From positions 1 through 5,475 of the forward strand of contig JAHJXD010000067.1 of assembly GCA_018827685.1 (NCBI GenBank): a stretch of 5,475 nt of DNA. The letters run 5' to 3'. Below, piece by piece: positions 1 to 4,918 of this stretch. The position numbers were made by a program, and so were the translations under genes. This DNA is from Patescibacteria group bacterium. GTDB taxonomy: Bacteria; Patescibacteriota; Patescibacteriia; Patescibacteriales; GWC2-42-12. The notes beneath the pieces are model-generated. The model was not told the DNA's origin. It saw only the letters and a list, made by a program, of their open reading frames with translations, and did no database searches. Within the stretch, counting starts at the first letter, position 1. Each line of letters opens with the position of its first letter.

Positions 1-1035
1 ATATTATTTTTTATAGCCAATCTTTTTTATTATCCTCTGCCAGTTAAATCTGACGCAAAGCCTCCGGAGGATTGCCCAATAACGATTCCGGGAGAGCTTC
101 CGGGGGCTTGCGACTGGCAGACAAAAGATGATGATTCTCCGGACGATCCCAGCCTGGACAATAAACCACCTAGCGGACTTAATGCCACAATGCCGAATTT
201 TAAAATGCCTGATTTGCAAATAAAAATTCCTGGCTTAACTCTTACCAATATTAAGTCTATACTTTCAAGTTGCGAGAAAGATGAAAAGGGAAACCCTACC
301 AGCTGTGCATTTCCTTGGATTAGCGAATATATCGCGGGCATTTATAAATACGCTATCGGCATTGTTGGAATATTGGCAGCTGTGGTTTTAATGATCGGCG
401 GAGTTCTTTGGATTATTGCCGGAGGCAACGCTACCGCAATCGGCGAAGCCAAGTCCTGGATCGCCGCAAGTTTAACAGGCTTAGTTATTGCTTTATGTTC
501 ATATACAATTCTCTACCAAGTCAACCCTAATTTATTAAACTTTAAACCATTAACGATTGGGATTGTACAAGAGATAGAAGAAGCCGAAGATGATTATACT
601 GAGTCAGGAGGAGGCGCGCCGCTACAAAAAGGAAGCGTGACATATGCGTATAATACTCCGGGCGATATAAATAGAGTTACTTCAAACACCCAAAAATTCT
701 TATCAAATCTAGAAAATTTAAATTTACAAATGAGAATCACTAGCCTAATAACGGGTCATCGCCAATATGTCAAAGGCACAAACACTCTTTCTCCTCATGC
801 CGAAGGCAGAGGTGTTGATATAGGATGCAGTCCAGAAGAAAAAGATCAATGTATAAATTTAACAAAAATAATCGCGAATAAATTGGGGGGAAGTGTTACT
901 CAAATTATTTATTGCATGCCAGGAGCAACTAGTAAAAGGAACGGCAAAATATATAATAATTATCAAGAAGCTGGCTGGTCAGACAGTATATGCAGCGGCC
1001 ATATGAACCATATACATATTTCTGTAAATAAATAA
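1..1035 (+). CDS. Exported two-helix (VirB2/TrbC-like) membrane protein with C-terminal M15/LAS-type peptidase domain, 5' partial
   Basis: The frame is open from base 1, so the gene starts before the window; the ATG at 190 is internal. The first visible residues (hydrophobic ILFFIANLFYY, then PLPVKSDA) look like the end of a signal peptide. A Pro/Asp-rich linker with cysteines (codons at 73, 109, 271, 304) follows, then two hydrophobic helices (about 349-421 and 457-516) joined by a short GGN-containing loop. This pattern resembles VirB2/TrbC pilin-like proteins. With both ends outside, the C-terminal domain would be extracytoplasmic. That domain has SPHAEGRGVD (His codon 796, Asp codon 817) and HIHI near the end (His codons 1009 and 1015), the zinc-site pattern of M15/LAS peptidases that cut peptidoglycan peptides. 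Four further cysteines (826, 850, 913, 991) could form disulphides. Likely role: cell-wall remodelling, possibly at an envelope or pilus assembly. The substrate is unknown; the fold call is firmer than the activity. Confidence 0.8.
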   Translation: MLFFIANLFYYPLPVKSDAKPPEDCPITIPGELPGACDWQTKDDDSPDDPSLDNKPPSGLNATMPNFKMPDLQIKIPGLTLTNIKSILSSCEKDEKGNPTSCAFPWISEYIAGIYKYAIGIVGILAAVVLMIGGVLWIIAGGNATAIGEAKSWIAASLTGLVIALCSYTILYQVNPNLLNFKPLTIGIVQEIEEAEDDYTESGGGAPLQKGSVTYAYNTPGDINRVTSNTQKFLSNLENLNLQMRITSLITGHRQYVKGTNTLSPHAEGRGVDIGCSPEEKDQCINLTKIIANKLGGSVTQIIYCMPGATSKRNGKIYNNYQEAGWSDSICSGHMNHIHISVNK

Positions 1036-1094
1036 TATTAATATACAATGGCGCTGATATTAAGAAATATTGTCTCGTTTATTTATAATACATC

Positions 1095-1124
1095 AATTTT
1101 ATGTTTTACTTTACAAAATACGCT
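1095..1124 (+). repeat. Direct repeat copy 1 (truncated start of a DUF4258-type gene)
   Basis: Begins AATTTTATG, ends TTTACAAAATACGCT. It matches copy 3 (2985-3014) at all but one base and copy 2 over 1095-1120. Read as coding, the ATG at 1101 gives MFYFTKYA, the same start as the DUF4258 protein at 2991 apart from one residue, then leaves that frame's similarity and stops at 1142 after 13 codons. It is therefore either a severed gene start or a recombination/regulatory site that coincides with one. It lies just upstream of the -35 box of the toxin–antitoxin operon. Confidence 0.8.
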
Positions 1125-1127
1125 AAT

Positions 1128-1156
1128 TTGACATTAAGTTAATCTTTTGATAAACT
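1128..1156 (+). promoter_or_regulatory. Predicted sigma70-type promoter of the Phd/RelE-type operon
   Basis: A perfect -35 box TTGACA (1128-1133) is followed by a 17-base spacer and the -10 box TAAACT (1151-1156, 4 of 6 consensus). The predicted transcript would begin near 1163, about 24 bases before the antitoxin ATG, so the leader is short and contains no clear Shine-Dalgarno sequence. The -35 begins 3 bases after the end of repeat copy 1. Confidence 0.6.
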
Positions 1157-1167
1157 AAAGTTAATCT
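1136..1167 (+). promoter_or_regulatory. Candidate operator: paired 10-bp direct repeats around the -10 box
   Basis: AAGTTAATCT occurs twice, at 1136-1145 and 1158-1167, offset by 22 bases or about two helical turns, so both copies face the same side of DNA. One lies in the -35/-10 spacer and the other at the predicted start of transcription. Phd/YefM antitoxins repress their own operons, and two equally spaced sites across a promoter fit that role. The repeat is seen directly; the operator function is inferred. Confidence 0.45.
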
Positions 1168-1186
1168 AAAAATTAGCTTTAAAATT

Positions 1187-1399
1187 ATGGAAAACATTGT
1201 TGGTTTAAAAAATTTAAGGGAAAATATGGTTGATTACATTAAACGTATCGCTAAAGGCGAATCTTTTATAGTTTTTAAGCAAGCAAAACCATTATTCCGC
1301 ATCTCCCCTCTTAAAGGCGAACAATGGGAGGAAATCATTGACTTCACTAAAATTAAAAAGCACGGCGTTGATATTAATGAAATATTGTCCCGTTTGTAA
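1187..1399 (+). CDS. Phd/YefM-like antitoxin
   Basis: 70 residues, a normal size for this family. The N-terminal half (IVGLKNLRENMVDYIKRI, then AKGESFIVFKQAKPLFRISPL) follows the Phd/YefM pattern: a strand, a helix with Leu-Arg-x-Asn, then Gly-Glu and a strand with the lysine–proline turn (family members read KGE.VIV...GKPVARL). That half would form the DNA-binding dimer. The C-terminal part (EEIIDFTKIKKHGVDINEILSRL) is the variable segment that wraps the toxin. The toxin gene begins 3 bases after the stop, so the two are almost certainly co-translated. Expected role: neutralise the toxin and repress the operon through the sites around the promoter. No Shine-Dalgarno sequence is visible; ATG 1187 is the first start and gives the full family N-terminus. 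Confidence 0.8.
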   Translation: MENIVGLKNLRENMVDYIKRIAKGESFIVFKQAKPLFRISPLKGEQWEEIIDFTKIKKHGVDINEILSRL

Positions 1400-1402
1400 T
1401 GT

Positions 1403-1645
1403 ATGGATAAAATCGCCAAGGCGCTGAAAAAATTAGGGACCAAAGAAAAAGAAACAGTTAAAGCAATTTTAGTAAAAATTAATTGCCGCGGCTTTAACGG
1501 TCTTGATATAAAAAAATTAAAAGGCCGACAAGATATCTATCGCGTCCGCAAAGGAAAAATTAGAATTATTTATCGCCTTAACACGGACAATAAAATTATT
1601 ATTTTGACAATAGAGCGTCGGACTGATAATACTTATAATTCATAA
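1403..1645 (+). CDS. RelE/ParE-superfamily toxin
   Basis: 80 residues, typical for the superfamily. After an N-terminal helical part comes the RelE-type core: IKKLKGRQDIYRVRKGKIRIIYRL (broken here as IKKLKGRQ, 36-43, and DIYRVRKGKIRIIYRL, 44-59), then a strand IIILTI and the C-terminal ERRTDNTY (71-78). The Leu-Lys-Gly, Tyr-Arg-x-Arg-x-Gly-x-x-Arg-Ile-Ile-Tyr and terminal Arg-x-x-x-x-Tyr features are those of ribosome-dependent mRNA endonucleases of the RelE/YafQ/YoeB group. ParE-type gyrase poisons share the fold, so the target is not proven; the Arg/Tyr-rich strand and C-terminal Tyr favour an RNase. The stop codon lies within the second copy of the repeat, so the repeat directly abuts the module. 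Confidence 0.8.
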   Translation: MDKIAKALKKLGTKEKETVKAILVKINCRGFNGLDIKKLKGRQDIYRVRKGKIRIIYRLNTDNKIIILTIERRTDNTYNS

Positions 1646-1669
1646 TTTTATGTTTTACTTTACAAAATA
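1642..1669 (+). repeat. Direct repeat copy 2 (overlaps toxin stop; supplies ATPase -35 box)
   Basis: Starts ATAATTTTATG and ends TTTACAAAATA. It is identical to copy 1 over 26 bases (1644-1669) and to copy 3 over 28 bases except one T/C difference (1653 versus 2994). It diverges after AAAATA, where copies 1 and 3 continue CGCT. Translated from the ATG at 1650 it gives MFYFTK and then a stop, so it is not a gene on its own. Its TTTACA lies where the -35 box of the ATPase promoter should be. Confidence 0.8.
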
Positions 1670-1686
1670 GAGTCATAACATATAAT
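1659..1686 (+). promoter_or_regulatory. Predicted sigma70-type promoter of the ATPase gene
   Basis: TTTACA (1659-1664, 5 of 6 consensus) and a perfect TATAAT (1681-1686) are separated by 16 bases. Transcription would begin near 1693, about 27 bases before the ATG at 1720. The -35 box is inside repeat copy 2 while the -10 lies in the unique flank, so the promoter appears to be built across the repeat boundary. Confidence 0.6.
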
Positions 1687-1719
1687 TGAAATATACAAGG
1701 TAAATTTAAACTATACATT

Positions 1720-2949
1720 ATGATTGACAAGAAACAACGATTTAACAGATTTTTGGAAAAAGATCTGTTAAAACTTCTTAAAAGCGGTTATTCAGGTTTG
1801 ATCTTGGGTCCAAGGCAAGTTGGAAAAACTTCTTTGGTAGAATACTTTTTAAATAATTTTAAAAATACTCACAAGTACTTTTTACAAAATCCGAAAACCA
1901 GGGCTGATCTGGAAAAAGAGCCGGAAAAAATTATTAAAGAAGTTGAAGCTATGGCAAAAAAACCGATTGTTTTTGTGGATGAAGCGCAAAAAGCGCCAGA
2001 AATTTTTGACGCTATCCAATATTTGCTTGATAAAAAACAAGCCCAATTTATTCTAACTGGTTCGTCGGCCAGAAAATTAAGACGTAGCGGAGCCAACCTT
2101 TTGCCAGGAAGAATTAAAAGATATTATCTAGATCCGTTATTATGGGGAGAGCTGGGTTTAATTAAGGAAAACAATATAAAAAAAATTGCTATAAACAACA
2201 TTAACAAAGATTGCTCTTTTCCCTTAGAAGATTTTTTAGTTTTTGGATCTCTTCCTGGAATAATTACCTTGCCCAAGAAAGAGCAAGAAGATTTTTTAAA
2301 ATCATACGCCTTAATTTATCTTAATGAAGAAATCCGAGCCGAGTCTTTAAGCAGAAAAATAGGCGCCTTCTCTCGTTTTTTGGAATTAGCCGCTCAAGAA
2401 TCAGGAACCAGCCCGAATTATTCAAAATTATCAAATGAAGCCGGCATTAGCACGCAAACAATTAAGGATTACTACCAGCTTTTATCAGACACTTTAGTTG
2501 TTGAAATTATTGAACCATTTTTAAAAAATGCCAGAAAAAGAATTTTAGCATCGCCGAAATATTATTTTTTTGATTTGGGCGTCCGCAATGTTTTAGCTCG
2601 CTGGCCGTTGTCAAAAGATACTGCCAATGTCCAAAAAGGCGTGTTGTTTGAACATTTTGTAATGCTTGAAATTATTAGGCGCGTCAGAGCGCTGAATAAA
2701 AACTATAAAATCAATTATTGGCGAACTTCCGGCGGAGCAGAAGTTGATTGTGTTATTGATTTTGGTTCAGAAGTAATTCCAATAGAAATCAAAAGTGGCG
2801 ACAACGCGCGACTCAGTGACTTAAAAGGGCTGAAAAATTTTCTTGAAGAATACTCCTCAATAGCTAAAACCGGCTATGTTATTACTACTGGCGAACGAAA
2901 ACAAAAATTGTCAAAGAATATTATCGCGCTTCCATGGAATTGCTTGTAG
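1720..2949 (+). CDS. AAA_14 / DUF4143 family P-loop ATPase
   Basis: 409 residues, the usual length for this family. Walker A GPRQVGKT is at residues 30-37, Walker B IVFVDE at 83-88 and the sensor-type segment ILTGSSARKLRR at 111-122; all look intact. A winged-helix-like segment follows at about 226-262 (SKLSNEAGISTQTIKDYY). The C-terminal DUF4143 part has GGAEVDCVID (E341, D343) and PIEIKSG (E356, K358), the core of a PD-(D/E)XK nuclease-like fold, and ends with the family-typical ALPWN. Many such proteins are encoded near mobile or toxin–antitoxin genes, but no general biochemical function is established. Whether the nuclease-like site is active here cannot be told; the D–ExK residues are present. 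It has its own predicted promoter. The DUF4258 gene starts 41 bases downstream with no terminator seen, so they may share a transcript. The TAG stop overlaps a small palindrome. Confidence 0.9.
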   Translation: MIDKKQRFNRFLEKDLLKLLKSGYSGLILGPRQVGKTSLVEYFLNNFKNTHKYFLQNPKTRADLEKEPEKIIKEVEAMAKKPIVFVDEAQKAPEIFDAIQYLLDKKQAQFILTGSSARKLRRSGANLLPGRIKRYYLDPLLWGELGLIKENNIKKIAINNINKDCSFPLEDFLVFGSLPGIITLPKKEQEDFLKSYALIYLNEEIRAESLSRKIGAFSRFLELAAQESGTSPNYSKLSNEAGISTQTIKDYYQLLSDTLVVEIIEPFLKNARKRILASPKYYFFDLGVRNVLARWPLSKDTANVQKGVLFEHFVMLEIIRRVRALNKNYKINYWRTSGGAEVDCVIDFGSEVIPIEIKSGDNARLSDLKGLKNFLEEYSSIAKTGYVITTGERKQKLSKNIIALPWNCL

Positions 2950-2960
2950 GGACTGTCCCT
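2948..2960. repeat. Short palindrome AGGGACTGTCCCT at the ATPase stop codon
   Basis: A 13-base odd palindrome centred on T2954, beginning in the TAG stop of the ATPase gene. Ten of its bases (GGACTGTCCC) recur at 4456-4465, just after the predicted -10 box of the mntA–hepT operon. It could be a protein-binding site or a fragment of a dispersed (REP-like) repeat. It has no following T-run, so it is not a terminator. Confidence 0.5.
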
Positions 2961-2982
2961 TGTAAGTTGAGAAAATAAAAAA

Positions 2983-3014
2983 ATAATTTTATGCTTTACT
3001 TTACAAAATACGCT
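2983..3014 (+). repeat. Direct repeat copy 3 (start region of the DUF4258 gene)
   Basis: Covers the 8 bases before the DUF4258 start codon and its first 8 codons. It shares ATAATTTTATG with copy 2 and the CGCT end with copy 1, and differs from both by one base (C2994 for T, a Phe-to-Leu change at codon 2). Here the element runs on into an intact reading frame, so this copy is the natural context and the other two look derived. Confidence 0.8.
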
Positions 3015-3203
3015 GAACAAAAATTTGATATACTGAATAAGCATAAAGTTTTTTTTACGCGCGAACAAATTGAAGATACGATTAATACGCCAGACAAAGC
3101 TGGCAAAAAAAACAACCATCTGACTGCTGAAAAAGAAGGAGTAAAAGTGGTGTATAAAAAAGATGGAGAGATTATTAAGATTATTACATTCTTTCCCAAA
3201 TAA
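2991..3203 (+). CDS. DUF4258-like small protein, putative toxin
   Basis: 70 residues, the expected size. The N-terminus YFTKYAEQKFDIL, a middle ...TREQIEDTINTPD segment and a C-terminal strand pair (VKVVYKKDGE, then IIKIITFFPK) follow the DUF4258 layout, whose members are small RelE-like proteins often paired with a second small gene. I did not see an obvious catalytic set, so toxicity is inferred from family and position. The next gene (DUF2283-like) begins 4 bases after the stop, like a two-gene toxin–antitoxin operon. The first 8 codons are the third copy of the repeat. No good promoter or Shine-Dalgarno sequence is visible just upstream, so it probably relies on read-through from the ATPase gene. 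Confidence 0.65.
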   Translation: MLYFTKYAEQKFDILNKHKVFFTREQIEDTINTPDKAGKKNNHLTAEKEGVKVVYKKDGEIIKIITFFPK

Positions 3204-3207
3204 AGAT

Positions 3208-3417
3208 ATGTATTACGACCACGAATCCAATTTAATCAGCTGGGAATTAACCAAAGACCCCATAGACCGCGCCATTGAGCTTGGAAATTTTATTATCCAC
3301 TTATCAAAAACCAAAAAACCGGTTTTAATTGAAATATTAAACGCGTCTAAATTCGCAGGACAAATGGATAAAAAAAATTTAGAAGGCTTTAAAAAAACTG
3401 TGGCAGAAACTGGTTAA
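3208..3417 (+). CDS. DUF2283-like small protein, putative antitoxin
   Basis: 69 residues from ATG 3208. The start MYYDHESNLISWEL and the later VLIEILNASKF match the DUF2283 pattern (Tyr-Asp-x-Glu-x-Asp/Asn-x-Leu near the start, a strand ending in Ile-Glu-Ile-Leu-x-Ala-Ser). An in-frame ATG at 3163 would add 15 residues overlapping the upstream gene, but these lie outside the family pattern, so 3208 is preferred. It follows the DUF4258 gene by 4 bases, and the two likely form one functional unit; DUF2283/DUF4258 neighbours are regarded as candidate toxin–antitoxin pairs. Function is inferred only. The porB gene starts 35 bases after its stop with no clear terminator. Confidence 0.65.
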   Translation: MYYDHESNLISWELTKDPIDRAIELGNFIIHLSKTKKPVLIEILNASKFAGQMDKKNLEGFKKTVAETG

Positions 3418-3452
3418 AAAATTACAAAATTTAAAATTGAAAAAAATAAAAC

Positions 3453-4394
3453 ATGAATAACATAAGAAAGACAAAAAAAGGACAAAGCGCTTCTCTCCTT
3501 TCCAATAATCACCGGGCATGCGTGGGTTGTCCGCAAATTATAGCGGCTCGCATAGTGGCTGACGCGCTTGGTTCGCAAACAATTATCGCCAACGCCACTG
3601 GCTGTCTTGAAGTAGTTACCACGGCTTACCCTGAATCTAGCTGGCGCATGCCATGGATCCATTCTTTGTTTGAAAACGCGCCAGCCGTAGCTTCAGGCAT
3701 ACGAGCAGCGCTGGATTATAAAGAAAAAAATAACTCCCCTGTCCCTGGCGTGAAGGTTATCGCGCAGGGGGGGGACGGCGCGACTTTTGATATCGGCTTG
3801 GGTCTGATTAGCGGCATATGGGAAAGAGGTGAAAATATTCTATATATTTGCTATGATAACGAAGGCTACATGAATACAGGCGCGCAAGCCAGCGCGGCCA
3901 CGCCCTGGGCGGCTAATACTACGACCACGCCGGCCGGAGCCGCGCCAGACATCAACGGTATTGGCTCGCATTTTATGAAAAAAGACATGTTGGCCATTGC
4001 TTTGGCCCATGGACTTAAATATGTCGCGCAAACTACTATTGGCTATCCATTGGATATTATTGCTAAAATAAAAAAAGCCAAAAAAATTAGCGGGCCAAGT
4101 TATATACAAATACTTGTTCCTTGTATTCCTGGATGGAAAATTGAACCATCTCAAACTATAAGCTTAGCTAAATTAGCCGCCTTAAGCGGAATTTATCCGG
4201 CTGTTGAATATGTTAACGGCCGATTGAGCCAAATAATGAAACTTCCGGTCAAGCGACCGCCGGTTGAAGATTATTTAAAGCCTCAAGGCAGATTTAAACA
4301 TTTATTTAACAACCAACTAGGCAAAAAACAAATCGCCTATATCCAGAAATTGGCGGATGAAAATGTAAAAAAATATAACAGACTTGCCGCGTAA
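3453..4394 (+). CDS. porB: Pyruvate:ferredoxin oxidoreductase, beta subunit
   Basis: 313 residues, full length for the subunit. It binds thiamine diphosphate and one 4Fe-4S cluster in the enzyme that interconverts pyruvate plus CoA with acetyl-CoA, CO2 and reduced ferredoxin in the cytoplasm. All four cluster cysteines are present: C23 and C26 (HRACVGCP), C51 (ATGCLEV) and C224 (LVPCIPGW). The diphosphate/Mg site is GGDGATFDIG (D108) with YDNEGYMNTG (N136). The segments PWIHSLFENAPAVASG, ATPWAANTTTTPAG and the C-terminal PPVEDYLKPQGRFKHL are diagnostic. Related 2-oxoacid oxidoreductases share the fold, but the motifs fit the pyruvate enzyme best. The alpha and gamma/delta genes, normally adjacent, are absent from the window. 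The gene is visibly richer in GC than its neighbours. A run of eight G (3767-3774) encodes the GG of the cofactor motif. No Shine-Dalgarno sequence is visible before ATG 3453. Confidence 0.93.
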   Translation: MNNIRKTKKGQSASLLSNNHRACVGCPQIIAARIVADALGSQTIIANATGCLEVVTTAYPESSWRMPWIHSLFENAPAVASGIRAALDYKEKNNSPVPGVKVIAQGGDGATFDIGLGLISGIWERGENILYICYDNEGYMNTGAQASAATPWAANTTTTPAGAAPDINGIGSHFMKKDMLAIALAHGLKYVAQTTIGYPLDIIAKIKKAKKISGPSYIQILVPCIPGWKIEPSQTISLAKLAALSGIYPAVEYVNGRLSQIMKLPVKRPPVEDYLKPQGRFKHLFNNQLGKKQIAYIQKLADENVKKYNRLAA

Positions 4395-4403
4395 TTAGTT
4401 TGG

Positions 4404-4428
4404 AAAACAAGGGTAAATTTGTTTTTTT
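4404..4428 (+). terminator. Weak candidate intrinsic terminator after porB
   Basis: AAAACAA (4404-4410) and TTGTTTT (4419-4425) can pair as a 7-bp stem around an 8-base loop, and the T-run reaches 4428. The stem has only one G-C pair and the T-run overlaps it, so the hairpin would be weak. Its place, 10 bases after the porB stop, supports the call. Confidence 0.3.
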
Positions 4429-4454
4429 GTTAAATCAGAGTTTTATGTTATAAT
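4427..4454 (+). promoter_or_regulatory. Predicted sigma70-type promoter of mntA–hepT
   Basis: TTGTTA (4427-4432, 4 of 6 consensus) and a perfect TATAAT (4449-4454) with a 16-base spacer. Transcription would begin near 4461, within the GGACTGTCCC palindrome and about 23 bases before the mntA ATG. Confidence 0.5.
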
Positions 4455-4455
4455 A

Positions 4456-4465
4456 GGACTGTCCC
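4456..4465. repeat. Second copy of GGACTGTCCC at the mntA–hepT transcription start
   Basis: GGAC-T-GTCC (4456-4464) is an odd palindrome that begins one base after the -10 box, where a bound repressor would block transcription. The same ten bases occur at 2950-2959. It may be an operator or one copy of a dispersed genomic repeat; a single window cannot separate these. Confidence 0.4.
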
Positions 4466-4483
4466 ATAAAAAAGTACTTATAC

Positions 4484-4918
4484 ATGAAAATTATTAAAAA
4501 ACAGCAACAAGAAATAACAAAAACAGGCCAGAGGCATAATTTGCGTTTTATTATTATTTATGGCTCATACGCGAAAGCAAGCGAAAAAGAAGGAAGTGAT
4601 CTTGATGTAGCAGTATATGGGCGCGACAAAATAGAATTTGAACAATTATTAAAAATATCAGGAGAGTTAGCGCAAATATTTGGCGATAACAGGCAAAGAG
4701 AATTAGATGTAAAAAGTTTGCATAATACAAATCCATTGTTTAGATATGAAGTTGTTAAAGATGGTCAATTAATTTACGGAAGCCAAGATGATTTTGACCA
4801 ATATTGTCTTTATGCTTATAAAGATTACCAAGACAGTAAAAGCTTATTTCAACTTCAAGATGTATTAATTCGTAAAAGGCAAGAACACCTGAATAACGCT
4901 TTAAAAAATTATGCTTAA
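4484..4918 (+). CDS. mntA: MntA-type nucleotidyltransferase antitoxin
   Basis: 144 residues, close to characterised MntA antitoxins. The minimal nucleotidyltransferase motif GS-x10-DxD is intact: G27, S28, D39, D41 (GSYAKASEKEGSDLDVAV), with a third acidic residue D75 in RELDVKSL. In the studied MntA/HepT system this enzyme transfers AMP units to a tyrosine of the HEPN toxin and so disarms it. The C-terminal part (from about residue 100) is helical and probably contacts the toxin. Its stop overlaps the hepT start by 8 bases, so the two are translationally coupled. A predicted promoter lies about 30 bases upstream. Generic MNT-fold tRNA or antibiotic nucleotidyltransferases are excluded by size and by the partner gene. 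Confidence 0.88.
   Translation: MKIIKKQQQEITKTGQRHNLRFIIIYGSYAKASEKEGSDLDVAVYGRDKIEFEQLLKISGELAQIFGDNRQRELDVKSLHNTNPLFRYEVVKDGQLIYGSQDDFDQYCLYAYKDYQDSKSLFQLQDVLIRKRQEHLNNALKNYA

Noticed and set aside
190..1035. Taking ATG 190 as the start of the first gene
   Set aside because: The frame is open without a stop to base 1 and encodes a signal-peptide-like segment, so 190 is internal and the gene is 5' truncated by the window.
1084..1089. TATAAT as a promoter -10 before repeat copy 1
   Set aside because: No acceptable -35 box at 15-19 bases upstream, and the downstream frame is only a 13-codon remnant.
2960..2990. TTGTAA with AATAAT as a promoter for the DUF4258 gene
   Set aside because: The -10-like box ends 3 bases before the ATG, placing the start of transcription inside the gene.
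2948..2990. The AGGGACTGTCCCT palindrome as an intrinsic terminator of the ATPase gene
   Set aside because: With a realistic loop the stem is only 4 bp, and it is followed by A-rich sequence rather than a T-run.
1095..3014. The three repeats as a CRISPR array or integron attC sites
   Set aside because: Spacing is 549 and 1341 bases with whole genes between, far from CRISPR spacing, and the repeat lacks the inverted core structure of attC.
3163..3207. Upstream ATG 3163 as start of the DUF2283-like gene
   Set aside because: It would overlap the DUF4258 gene by 41 bases and add residues outside the family pattern; ATG 3208 starts exactly at the conserved Tyr-Tyr-Asp.
3840..4154. Reverse-strand open frame opposite porB
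   Set aside because: It is the antisense shadow of a well-conserved gene and has no recognisable protein features.
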